64,000 bases of DNA from Pelagerythrobacter marensis (GTDB lineage: Bacteria > Pseudomonadota > Alphaproteobacteria > Sphingomonadales > Sphingomonadaceae): the NCBI RefSeq assembly GCF_001028625.1, contig NZ_CP011805.1, forward strand, positions 2,031,001-2,095,000. Reading direction: 5' to 3'. The notes under the pieces are model-generated. The model saw only the letters and a program-made list of their open reading frames with translations, searched no databases and was not told the origin of the DNA. Position numbers and translations under genes: made by a program. Within the stretch, counting starts at the first letter, position 1. Each line of letters opens with the position of its first letter. This document shows positions 50,433 through 59,250 of the stretch, piece after piece.

Positions 50433-50563
50433 CGTCCGTCTCCATCTCGCCGTCGCGGCATCGTGTGCCCTCGCGTGCACCGATGCAAGCGGAACGCGAT
50501 TGGCATGGGCGGCAGGCATGGTAGGTTGCGGCGAAAGACCGATTCTGACCGGGAGAGAGAAAC

Positions 50564-52078
50564 GTGAACGAACAGACCGCCATCAGCCGCGAACAGCTCG
50601 AATATTCGCAAGGGGCCAAGGATTTCCTCGCGCGCAAGCCGCAGCTGTTCGTCGGCGGCGAATGGGTCGACAGCACGCATGACAGGACGCTGCCGGTCGA
50701 AGACCCGTCGTGCGGGCGCGAAGTGGCGCGGATCGTCGATGCTTCCACCGAGGATGTCGACCGCGCGGTTGCCGCGGCGCGCACCGCCTTCGACGACGGG
50801 CGCTGGTCCAACCTGCCGCCCATGAAGCGCGAGGCGACGATCCACCGGCTCGCCGACCTGATCCAGCGCGATGGCGAGCTGCTGGCCGAACTGGAGGCGA
50901 TCGACAACGGCAAGCCCAAGACGATGGCCCATGCGGTCGACGTCAACGGCGCGATTTCGATGCTGCATTACCACGCCGGCTGGGCAAGCAAGCTGAGCGG
51001 CGAAATGATCGAGCCGGCCAATGCCCCGCGCGGGGTGTTCCACAGCTATACCCGGCGCGAGCCGGTTGGCGTGGCGGCGCAGATCGTGCCGTGGAACTTC
51101 CCCCTGCTGATGGCGGTGCAGAAGATCGCCCCCGCCCTCGCCGCCGGGTGCACCCTGGTGCTCAAGCCGGCGGAGCAGACCAGCGTGACCGCGCTGAAGC
51201 TGGCCGACCTGATTGCCGAGGCGGGCTTCCCCGCCGGCACGGTGAACATCGTCACCGGGCTGGGCGAAACCGCGGGCGACCGCCTGGTGCGCCACCCGGA
51301 TGTGGACAAGGTCGCCTTCACCGGATCGACCGAAGTGGGCAAGATCATCAACCGCACCGCGACCGACAGCATGAAGCGGGTAACGCTGGAACTGGGCGGC
51401 AAGAGCCCGGTGATCGTGCTGCCCGACATGGACCCGGCGGTCGCCGCCGGCGGCGCGGCGAACGCGATCTTCTTCAATTCGGGCCAGGTCTGCGTCGCGG
51501 GCAGCCGCCTCTATGCCCATCGCGACGTGTTCGACCGCCTGATCGAAGGGATCGCCGAAACCGCCCCCGCCTGGGCCCCGCGCCCCAGCCTCGACCCCCA
51601 GGCTCGGATGGGTCCGCTGGTGAGCCACGAACAGTTCGAACGCGTCATGGGCTATATCGAAGCGGGCAAGAAAGACGGGGCGAGCGTCGCGATGGGCGGC
51701 GATGCCGCGCCGTCGAACGGCGGATATTACGTCAACCCGACCGTGATGGTCGACGTGAACCCTTCGATGAGCGTGGTACAGGAAGAGATTTTCGGCCCGG
51801 TCGTCGTCGCCCAGCGGTTCGACGACCTCGACGATGTGGCGAAGCAGGCGAACGACACGCTCTACGGCCTCGGTGCCGGGGTCTGGACCCGCGACGTCGG
51901 CGCGTTCCACACGCTCGCTGCGAAGATCAAGTCGGGCACCGTCTGGGGCAATTGCCACTCGATGCTCGACAGCGCGCTGCCCTTCGGCGGCTACAAGCAG
52001 TCGGGGATCGGGCGCGAACTCGGCAGCGAAGGGGTGAAGGCCTATACCGAGCTGAAGACCGTCATCCTTCAGCTCTAG
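50564..52078 (+). CDS. NAD(P)-dependent aldehyde dehydrogenase
   Basis: 504-aa class I/II-like aldehyde dehydrogenase. Visible: IVPWNFPLLMAVQKIAPALA (cofactor side), GFPAGTVNIVTGLG, FTGSTEVGK, catalytic Glu in LELGGKSP (~277) and nucleophile Cys in FFNSGQVCVAGSR (~308). Closest in layout to phenylacetaldehyde/betaine aldehyde-type enzymes. ATG preceded by GGGAGAGAGAAACG. The 3' end overlaps the convergent DUF421 gene by 17 bp. Confidence 0.94.
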   Translation: MNEQTAISREQLEYSQGAKDFLARKPQLFVGGEWVDSTHDRTLPVEDPSCGREVARIVDASTEDVDRAVAAARTAFDDGRWSNLPPMKREATIHRLADLIQRDGELLAELEAIDNGKPKTMAHAVDVNGAISMLHYHAGWASKLSGEMIEPANAPRGVFHSYTRREPVGVAAQIVPWNFPLLMAVQKIAPALAAGCTLVLKPAEQTSVTALKLADLIAEAGFPAGTVNIVTGLGETAGDRLVRHPDVDKVAFTGSTEVGKIINRTATDSMKRVTLELGGKSPVIVLPDMDPAVAAGGAANAIFFNSGQVCVAGSRLYAHRDVFDRLIEGIAETAPAWAPRPSLDPQARMGPLVSHEQFERVMGYIEAGKKDGASVAMGGDAAPSNGGYYVNPTVMVDVNPSMSVVQEEIFGPVVVAQRFDDLDDVAKQANDTLYGLGAGVWTRDVGAFHTLAAKIKSGTVWGNCHSMLDSALPFGGYKQSGIGRELGSEGVKAYTELKTVILQL

Positions 52079-52628
52079 CGGCGCCGCCGGGCAGGCTCTC
52101 CGGCTTTTCGACGTGGTCCATCGCCTCCGCCTTGTCGATCGCGATGTCGCCGCGGGGCACGACCGCGAAAGTACCGTCGGTCTCCAGGATCACCCAGTTC
52201 GCCTCCGCCGGATCGACGATCCCTTCGCTTCTGAGCGCGGATTCGATCTCGGCGCGGGTGATCCGGGTCTGCTTCATCGCGTCTTCGAGGAACACGCCCT
52301 TGTGCAGCAGCAGGGTCGGCTGCGCCTTGATCGCCTTGGTGACGGTGGAGGAGCGGACCAGCACGAATGTCACGACATACTGGCACAGGCCCAGCGCGAT
52401 GATCGCCACGGTCGCTTCGGCATAGGATACGTCGCGCAGCAGGATTCCGCTGGCCGCCAGGCTCCCCACCGCAACGGTGATGATCCAGTCGAAATTGTTC
52501 ATCTGGCCCGTCGTGCGCTTGCCCGAAAGACGCGTGAGGATGACGACGGTGAGGTAGAAGGCGAGCGACAGCACCGCCACCTCTGCCAGGCGGGAACGTT
52601 CAGCCCAGAGGCCGGGATCGAATTCCAT
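52062..52628 (-). CDS. DUF421 (YetF-type) membrane protein
   Basis: 188-aa protein. Three N-terminal helices (LAEVAVLSLAFYLTVVILTR, WIITVAVGSLAASGILL, ATVAIIALGLCQYVVTFVLV) are followed by a soluble domain with QPTLLLHKGVFLEDAMKQTR and ITRAEIESALRSEGI, hallmarks of DUF421. Function not established. Convergent overlap of 17 bp with the aldehyde dehydrogenase gene. Confidence 0.9.
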   Translation of the reverse strand: MEFDPGLWAERSRLAEVAVLSLAFYLTVVILTRLSGKRTTGQMNNFDWIITVAVGSLAASGILLRDVSYAEATVAIIALGLCQYVVTFVLVRSSTVTKAIKAQPTLLLHKGVFLEDAMKQTRITRAEIESALRSEGIVDPAEANWVILETDGTFAVVPRGDIAIDKAEAMDHVEKPESLPGGAARAEG

Positions 52629-52688
52629 GATAGTCCTCCTGCCTGATAGAAGGCACGAGAACGCGATCCGTTTCCGGCCGGGCGGGAA

Positions 52689-53543
52689 TCAGTTGCGGAA
52701 GACGACCGTACGCGCGCCGTTCAGCACGACGCGCTCTTCCACATGCAGGCGCACCGCCTCCGCCAGAACGCGGCTTTCGATCTCGCGCCCCTTGCGGACG
52801 AGTTCGTCCGGGCTGTCGGCATGGGTGATCGGTTCCACGTCCTGGTGGATGATTGGCCCTTCGTCGAGGTCGGCGGTGACATAGTGCGCGGTCGCGCCGA
52901 TCATCTTCACCCCGCGCGCGTGCGCCTGATGATAGGGCCTGGCCCCCTTGAACCCCGGCAGGAACGAATGGTGGATGTTGATGCAGCGCCCGGCGAAATG
53001 GGCCGCCTGCCCATCGGACAGGATCTGCATGTAACGCGCCAGGATCACCAGTTCGGCATCGCTGTCTTCCGCGATCCGGCGCACTTGCGCTTCCTGCTCC
53101 GCCTTGGTCGCGGCGGTCACCGGCAGGTGGTGGAAGGGAATATCGCCGATATTGGTGTGGCTGATCGCCTCGCGCGGGTGGTTGGAAACGATCGCCACCG
53201 GGTCGATCGGCAATTCCCCGATGCGCCAGCGATAGAGCAGGTCGGCGAGGCAGTGATCGAACTTGCTGACCATGATCAGCACCCGCCGCGCCCGGTCGCG
53301 CCGGACCAGCTTCCAGCGCATTGCGCATTCTTCGGCGAAAGGCGCGAACGCCGCGCGGAAGCTTTCCGCATCGGATTGGCCGGGATCGAAGGCAATCCGC
53401 ATGAAGAAGGCATCGCTCGCCCGGTCGTTGAACTGCTGCGCCTCCAGAATATTGGCGCCGCGTTCGAACAGCAGGCCGGTGACCTGCGCGGTGATGCCGG
53501 GCCGGTCGGCGCAGCTCAGGGTCAGGATCAGCGGCTCGGCCAT
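52689..53543 (-). CDS. purU: Formyltetrahydrofolate deformylase
   Basis: PurU hydrolyses 10-formyl-THF to THF and formate. The 284-aa protein has an N-terminal ACT domain (LTLSCADRPGITAQVTGLLF) and a C-terminal formyltransferase-like domain with NIHHSFLPGFKGARPYHQAH and GATAHYVTADLDEGPIIHQD, containing the catalytic His and Asp. The start MAEPLILTL at 53543 is two bases after the nitronate monooxygenase stop, so the two are co-transcribed. Confidence 0.95.
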   Translation of the reverse strand: MAEPLILTLSCADRPGITAQVTGLLFERGANILEAQQFNDRASDAFFMRIAFDPGQSDAESFRAAFAPFAEECAMRWKLVRRDRARRVLIMVSKFDHCLADLLYRWRIGELPIDPVAIVSNHPREAISHTNIGDIPFHHLPVTAATKAEQEAQVRRIAEDSDAELVILARYMQILSDGQAAHFAGRCINIHHSFLPGFKGARPYHQAHARGVKMIGATAHYVTADLDEGPIIHQDVEPITHADSPDELVRKGREIESRVLAEAVRLHVEERVVLNGARTVVFRN

Positions 53544-53545
53544 CG

Positions 53546-54562
53546 TCAGCGGCGTCCCAGCGCCTCTTCGCATTCGGCCATCAGGGTGGCGACGATCTGC
53601 GCGACCGGCTCTTCCTCGCGCACCATGCCGACCGACTGGCCGGCCATCAGGCTGCCGCCTTCCACGTCGCCATCGATCACCGCGCGGCGCAGCGCGCCGG
53701 CCCAGTAATGCTCGATCTGCAATTGCGCCTCGCCCATCGCGATTTCCTCGCGGTCGAGCCTGCCGGCAACCTCGATCTGCTTGGCGGTGAAAGTTTCGGT
53801 GCCCTTGTTGCGCAGCGCGCGGACCGGGATCACCGGCAGGCGGGGATCGACCTGCACGCTGGTGATTGCATCACGCGCGCTGGCGCGGAAGAACGCCTTC
53901 TTGAAATCGGGATGGGCGATGGACTCGGTGGCACAGGCAAAGCGGGTGCCCAGCTGAACCCCGGCGGCGCCCATTTCCAGATAGCCGGCAATCGCCTGCC
54001 CCTTGCCGATCCCGCCGGCGACGAAGATCAGATGCTCTTCCGCCAGCGCAGGCAGAATTTCCTGCGCCAGGACGCTGGTGGACACCGGGCCGATATGGCC
54101 GCCCGCCTCCATCCCCTCGATCACCAGCGCATCGACGCCCGAACGCAGCAGCTTCTTCGCCAGCGCCAGCGTCGGCGCGAAGCAGATCACCCGGGCCGGA
54201 TTCGCCCCGCCCTTGATCGCCTCGACACTGCCCTTGGGCGGAATGCCGCCGGCCAGGACGACGTGCCCGACCCCGTGGCGCGAGCAGACTTCGATCAGGT
54301 CGAACAGCTGCGGGTGCATCGTGATCAGGTTCACGCCGAAGGGCCTGTCCGTCATCGCCTTCGTCGCGGCGATTTCGGCATCGAGCAGCTCGGGCGTCAT
54401 CGCGCCGCAGGCGATCACGCCGAAACCGCCCGCGTTGCTGATCGCGGAAACCAGGTTGCGTTCGGACACCCAGCTCATCGCGCCGCACAGGATCGCGGTC
54501 TCGCAGCCGAGGAAATCGGTGCCGCGCTGCATCAGGCGGCCTGTCTTGGGATAGTCTGTCAT
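53546..54562 (-). CDS. Nitronate monooxygenase / 2-nitropropane dioxygenase family
   Basis: 338-aa FMN-binding TIM barrel. It has GAMSWVSERNLVSAISNAGG, GVNLITMHPQLFDLI, ALVIEGMEAGGHIGPVSTSV (FMN phosphate/His region) and FVAGGIGKGQAIAGYLEMGA with GVQLGTRFACATES. Typical of the class often annotated nitronate monooxygenase or enoyl-ACP reductase II-like. Start at ATG 54562. Divergent from katG. Confidence 0.88.
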   Translation of the reverse strand: MTDYPKTGRLMQRGTDFLGCETAILCGAMSWVSERNLVSAISNAGGFGVIACGAMTPELLDAEIAATKAMTDRPFGVNLITMHPQLFDLIEVCSRHGVGHVVLAGGIPPKGSVEAIKGGANPARVICFAPTLALAKKLLRSGVDALVIEGMEAGGHIGPVSTSVLAQEILPALAEEHLIFVAGGIGKGQAIAGYLEMGAAGVQLGTRFACATESIAHPDFKKAFFRASARDAITSVQVDPRLPVIPVRALRNKGTETFTAKQIEVAGRLDREEIAMGEAQLQIEHYWAGALRRAVIDGDVEGGSLMAGQSVGMVREEEPVAQIVATLMAECEEALGRR

Positions 54563-54672
54563 CGCCGCGCGCTTAGGGCGCGTACGGCGGAGCGGCAAGT
54601 GCCCAGACAGCCTGCCGGGAACCGTCGCGCGCCTTGGCCCTTGTTCAAGAGGGGGAAGATCGCGCGATATTC

Positions 54673-54689
54673 AATCGGATTCGTCGATT
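54673..54689. promoter_or_regulatory. Candidate LysR-type (OxyR-like) dyad upstream of katG
   Basis: AATCG-N7-CGATT is a perfect dyad of the T-N11-A type about 110 bp before katG, in the divergent nmo/katG interval (54563-54797). It could bind OxyR, the usual regulator of katG, but the ATAG-N7-CTAT consensus is not matched. Suggestive only. Confidence 0.3.
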
Positions 54690-54797
54690 AGCCTGACAGG
54701 AGTTAATTGCTTTGCTCGATTGTTACGCAGGCGTAGCCTCCCGACTGTATCGACTCGCACGGCCGCTGGACGGCCCACAGAACCGGAGGATGCCAAG

Positions 54798-57014
54798 ATG
54801 GACGTAGCAACTGGATCGATTCCCGGGGGCGGCTGCCCCTTCAGCGGCGATGGCGGCGTACGCAGCCTGCTGGGCCGCACCAACCGCGACTGGTGGCCCG
54901 ATGCGCTCCAGCTCGAAATTCTGCACCAGGGATCGCTCAGCGCCGATCCGCTGGGAGACGATTTCGATTACTGCGAAGCCTTCAACGCGCTCGATTACGA
55001 AGGGATCAAGCGCGACCTGCGGGCACTGATGACCGACAGCAAGCCCTGGTGGCCGGCGGACTATGGCCATTACGGCCCGTTCTTCATCCGCATGGCCTGG
55101 CACGCGGCGGGGACCTATCGGACCGGTGACGGGCGCGGCGGCGCCTCCAGCGGGCAGCAGCGTTTCGCCCCGCTCAATTCATGGCCCGACAACGCCAACC
55201 TCGACAAGGCGCGGCGCCTGCTGTGGCCGATCAAGCAGAAATACGGCAAGCACATCTCGTGGGCCGACCTGTTCGTGCTGACCGGCAATATCGCGATCGA
55301 ATCGATGGGCGGCCCGGTCTTCGGCTTCGGCGGCGGGCGCAAGGACGTGTTCGAACCCGAAACCGACGTGTTCTGGGGCACGGAAGAACAGTGGGTCAGC
55401 GAAGGCGTGCAGACCCGCATCGACCCGGACAAGGAACTCAAGCTCGAAAACCCGCTCGCCGCGATCCAGATGGGGCTGATCTACGTCAATCCCGAAGGGC
55501 CGGGCGGCGAGCCCGACCCCGAAGGTTCGGCGCGCGACATCCGCGAAACGTTCGCCCGCATGGCAATGAACGACGAGGAAACCGTCGCGCTGACCGCCGG
55601 CGGCCACACCTTCGGCAAGTGCCACGGCGCGGGCGATGCCTCGCTGGTCGGCGCGGACCCGGAAGGGGCCGACATCGCCTTCCAGGGCCTCGGCTGGACC
55701 AGCGGCTACGAAAGCGGGGTGGGCGAACACGCGATCACTTCGGGGCTGGAAGGATCGTGGACCAACACCCCGATCGAATGGACCGGCAACTACTTCCGCC
55801 TGCTGCTGGATTACGAATACGAACTGGTCAAGTCGCCCGCCGGGGCGAACCAGTGGCAGCCGGTGAACCAGAAGGAAGAAGACATGGCGCCGGCGGCGCA
55901 CGATCCTTCCAAGAAGGTGCCGACCATGATGACCACCGCCGACATGGCGATGAAGGTGGACCCGGAATATCGCAGGATCTCCGAACGGTTCCGCAACGAT
56001 CACGAGGCGTTCCGCGATGCCTTCGCGCGCGCCTGGTTCAAGCTGACCCACCGCGACATGGGGCCCAAGGTTCGCTATCTCGGCCCCGACGTGCCGGAAG
56101 AGGATCTGATCTGGCAGGATCCTGTGCCCGCCGGGACGATGCCGTCGGACGGCGATGTCGTCGCCTTCAGGGACAAGATCCTCGATAGCGGGCTGTCGGT
56201 CGGCCAGCTGGTCAAGACCGCCTGGGCATCCGCCTCCACCTTCCGCAAGTCCGACCATCGCGGCGGTGCCAACGGCGCGCGCCTCCGCCTGGCCCCGCAG
56301 AAAGGCTGGGCGGTGAACGAGCCGGACGAGCTGGCGAAAGTGCTGGGCACGATCGATTCGCTGCGCGGCAACCTGTCGATGGCCGACGCGATCGTCCTGG
56401 CCGGGACCGCCGCGGTCGAGAAGGCGGCGCGCGATGCCGGCTTCGATGTCGAGGTGCCGTTCCTCGGCGGGCGCGGCGATGCCGGCGACGAGCATACCGA
56501 TGTGGAAAGCTTCGAACCGCTCGAACCCCAGGCCGACGGGTTCCGCAATTATCTGAAAACCAAGATGAGCGTGCGGACCGAAGACCTGCTGATCGACCGG
56601 TCGCAGCTGCTCGGCCTGTCGGCACCAGAGATGACCGTCCTGATCGGCGGGCTGCGCGTGCTGGGCGCCAATTATCAGGATAGCGAACACGGCGTCTTCA
56701 CCGATCGCAAGGGGCAGCTGACCAACGACTTCTTCGTCAACCTGCTCGATATGAACACCGCCTGGGAAGTGGTGGACGAGAGCGGCGACGAGGAATTCGT
56801 CGGCCACGACCGCGCCAGCGGCGACGAGAAATGGCGCGCGACGCGGACCGATCTGATCTTCGGTTCGAACAGCCAGTTGCGCGCGATCGCCGAAGTCTAT
56901 GCGGAAACCGGGCACGAGGAGAAATTCGTGCGCGATTTCGTCAACGCCTGGACCAAGGTGATGAACGCCGACCGCAGCGACGTGGCTTACGCCCGGTACC
57001 ACAAGGCGGCCTGA
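54798..57014 (+). CDS. katG: Catalase-peroxidase KatG
   Basis: Bifunctional haem catalase/peroxidase against hydrogen peroxide. The 738-aa protein has both tandem domains. Active-site Arg/Trp/His lie in FIRMAWHAAGTYRTGDGRGG (~98-117). The Tyr of the Met-Tyr-Trp adduct is in MGLIYVNPEGPGG, and the proximal haem His in LTAGGHTFGKCHGAG (~270). The second domain (VKTAWASASTFRKSDHRGGA) lacks haem ligands as expected. It is a stand-alone transcript with a terminator behind. Confidence 0.97.
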   Translation: MDVATGSIPGGGCPFSGDGGVRSLLGRTNRDWWPDALQLEILHQGSLSADPLGDDFDYCEAFNALDYEGIKRDLRALMTDSKPWWPADYGHYGPFFIRMAWHAAGTYRTGDGRGGASSGQQRFAPLNSWPDNANLDKARRLLWPIKQKYGKHISWADLFVLTGNIAIESMGGPVFGFGGGRKDVFEPETDVFWGTEEQWVSEGVQTRIDPDKELKLENPLAAIQMGLIYVNPEGPGGEPDPEGSARDIRETFARMAMNDEETVALTAGGHTFGKCHGAGDASLVGADPEGADIAFQGLGWTSGYESGVGEHAITSGLEGSWTNTPIEWTGNYFRLLLDYEYELVKSPAGANQWQPVNQKEEDMAPAAHDPSKKVPTMMTTADMAMKVDPEYRRISERFRNDHEAFRDAFARAWFKLTHRDMGPKVRYLGPDVPEEDLIWQDPVPAGTMPSDGDVVAFRDKILDSGLSVGQLVKTAWASASTFRKSDHRGGANGARLRLAPQKGWAVNEPDELAKVLGTIDSLRGNLSMADAIVLAGTAAVEKAARDAGFDVEVPFLGGRGDAGDEHTDVESFEPLEPQADGFRNYLKTKMSVRTEDLLIDRSQLLGLSAPEMTVLIGGLRVLGANYQDSEHGVFTDRKGQLTNDFFVNLLDMNTAWEVVDESGDEEFVGHDRASGDEKWRATRTDLIFGSNSQLRAIAEVYAETGHEEKFVRDFVNAWTKVMNADRSDVAYARYHKAA

Positions 57015-57031
57015 TCCCTGTCGCCGCCGTG

Positions 57032-57066
57032 AGGGCCCCTGGCACCGGATGCCGGGGGCCCTTTCC
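57032..57066 (+). terminator. Intrinsic terminator after katG
   Basis: AGGGCCCC and GGGGCCCT form an 8-bp stem with a ~15-nt loop, followed by TTCCT. It begins about 18 bp after the katG stop. Confidence 0.75.
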
Positions 57067-57164
57067 TGTCAGAGCCGCCAGCGGCCCATGCAGGGAAAAT
57101 CGCTGGACTTTCGGAGCGCGGAAGAGAACACATCCCCCAGCACGAATTTGGGAGATAATGTCTC

Positions 57165-59216
57165 ATGACCACCCGTACCGCCCTGCTCGCCGCCGCCTCG
57201 TTCGCGGCCATTCCCCTGCTCGCCGCCCCGGCCGCCGCTGACGAGGGGATGTGGACATTCGACGGCTTTCCCGCCGATCAGGTCCGCGAATCTTACGGCT
57301 GGGCCCCGGATCAGGCGTGGCTGGACGAAGTGCGCAATTCCTCCGTCCGGTTGACGGGTGGCTGTTCGGCCAGCTTCGTTTCGCCCGAGGGGCTGATCCT
57401 GACCAACCATCACTGCATCGCGAGCTGCCTCTACGACAATTCGACCGATGCGAAGGATTACCTCGCCGACGGGTTCACCGCCCGCCAGCGGGAAGACGAA
57501 CTGACCTGCCCCGGCCAGCAGGCCGAAGTGGTCACCGCGATTTCCGATGTGACCGGCGATGTCATGGGCGCGATCGGCAATCTTTCAGGCGAAGCGCTGA
57601 CCAAGGCGCGCGACGCAAAGATTGCGGAGATCGAATCGGCAAACTGCACCGATACCGAAACCACCCGGTGCCAGGTCGTCACCCTGTTCGGCGGCGGACA
57701 GTACAAGCTCTATACCTATCGCAAGTATTCGGACGTGCGCCTCGCCTGGGCCCCCGAAGCGCGGGCGGCGACGTTCGGCGGCGACCCCGACAACTTCAAT
57801 TTCCCGCGCTACTCGCTCGATGCCTCGTTCCTGCGCGCCTATGAAGACGGGCAGCCGGTTTCGAACCCCGCCCATCTGAAATGGAACCCGCGCGCGCCGG
57901 AAGAAGGCGAGATCACTTTCGTCGTCGGCAACCCGGGTTCGACCAGCCGCCTGTTCACCCAGAGCCAGCTCGCCTTCGAACGCGAAGTGCGCCTGCCGCT
58001 GACGCTCGCGACATTGAGCGAACTGCGCGGCCGGCTGATCCGCGCGATGGACGAAAGCCCCGAACATGCCCGCGAAGGGCAGGATCTGCTGTCGGGCGTG
58101 GAAAACAGCCTGAAGGTCTATATCGGCCGGACCAGGGCGCTCAACGATCCGGCCTTCACCGGCAAGCTTGCCGCCGCCGAAGCCGATCTGAAGGCGAAGA
58201 GCGCGGACAACGGCGATATCGGCGATCCCTGGGGCGCGGTGGAAGAAGCAGTCTCTGCCTACCGCGCGCTCTATCTGCCGCTGCGCTTCACCCAGCCTTC
58301 GGGCGATCTCTACGGCTATGCCCAGACGCTGGTCTTCGCAGCGCAGGAACGGGCCAAGCCCAATGCCCAGCGCCTGCCGGGCTATACCGACAGCGCGCTG
58401 CCGCTGACCGGGAAACGGCTGCTGGACGAACGGCCCGTCTATCCCTGGCTCGACGAAATGACGATGGAATGGAGCCTGTCGAAGGCGCGCGAATATCTCG
58501 GCGTCGACGATAGCGATTCGAAGCTTCTGCTCGGCAGCGAAAGCCCGGAACAGCGCGCGGCGCGGCTGGTCAACGGCACGAAGCTGGCCGACCCCGCGGT
58601 GCGCAAGGCGCTGTGGGACGGCGGGCTGGAAGCGATCGAGGCGTCGGACGATCCGATGATCCGCTACGCCCTCGCCCTCGCCCCGCGCCAGCGTGAGCTG
58701 AAGGCGCTGTCCGATGCGCAGTATTCCGGCCCGCTCGCGGCAGCCGGGGCCAGCCTGGCCGATGCCCGCTTCGCCGCCTATGGCGACGCGCTCTACCCCG
58801 ATGCGACGTTCACCCTGCGCATTTCCTACGGCCAGGTGAAGGGCTGGACCGAGCGCGGCAACGCGGTTCCGATCCGCACGACGATGGGCGGCACCTTCGA
58901 CCGCGCGACCGGCAACCCGCCGTTCGACCTGCCCCCCGCCTTCGCCGCCAACGAGGCGCGGATCGACAAGGATACGACTTACGACTTCGTGACCACGAAC
59001 GACATCATCGGCGGCAATTCCGGCTCCCCGGTGATCGACCGCGCCGGCACCGTGATCGGCGCCGCCTTCGACGGCAATATCCACTCGCTGGGCGGCAATT
59101 ACGGTTACGATGGGACGCTGAACCGCACGGTCGCCGTGTCGACCGCCGCAGTGCAGGAAGCGCTTGAAACGATCTACCCCGCCCCCGCACTGGTCGCGGA
59201 ACTGGCGGGCGAATGA
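57165..59216 (+). CDS. S46-family dipeptidyl peptidase (DPP7-like)
   Basis: 683-aa exported serine peptidase that removes dipeptides from peptide N-termini. Signal peptide cut near APAAAD. Chymotrypsin-like catalytic residues are His in LTNHHCIA (~82), Asp in FGGDPDNFNFPRYSLD (~208) and Ser in GGNSGSPVIDRAG (~618). Downstream, AFDGNIHSLGG carries Gly at the position that is Arg in acidic-specific DPP11, so a DPP7-like preference for hydrophobic P1 residues is inferred. GGGAG precedes the ATG. No neighbours of the same pathway are visible. Confidence 0.93.
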   Translation: MTTRTALLAAASFAAIPLLAAPAAADEGMWTFDGFPADQVRESYGWAPDQAWLDEVRNSSVRLTGGCSASFVSPEGLILTNHHCIASCLYDNSTDAKDYLADGFTARQREDELTCPGQQAEVVTAISDVTGDVMGAIGNLSGEALTKARDAKIAEIESANCTDTETTRCQVVTLFGGGQYKLYTYRKYSDVRLAWAPEARAATFGGDPDNFNFPRYSLDASFLRAYEDGQPVSNPAHLKWNPRAPEEGEITFVVGNPGSTSRLFTQSQLAFEREVRLPLTLATLSELRGRLIRAMDESPEHAREGQDLLSGVENSLKVYIGRTRALNDPAFTGKLAAAEADLKAKSADNGDIGDPWGAVEEAVSAYRALYLPLRFTQPSGDLYGYAQTLVFAAQERAKPNAQRLPGYTDSALPLTGKRLLDERPVYPWLDEMTMEWSLSKAREYLGVDDSDSKLLLGSESPEQRAARLVNGTKLADPAVRKALWDGGLEAIEASDDPMIRYALALAPRQRELKALSDAQYSGPLAAAGASLADARFAAYGDALYPDATFTLRISYGQVKGWTERGNAVPIRTTMGGTFDRATGNPPFDLPPAFAANEARIDKDTTYDFVTTNDIIGGNSGSPVIDRAGTVIGAAFDGNIHSLGGNYGYDGTLNRTVAVSTAAVQEALETIYPAPALVAELAGE

Positions 59217-59250
59217 TGCGTCGCGAGCGGGGACCGGTGCCCCGCCCGCC

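Noticed and set aside
50249..51958. 569-aa minus-strand frame opposite the aldehyde dehydrogenase
   Set aside because: Shadow frame; the aldehyde dehydrogenase on the other strand has all catalytic motifs.
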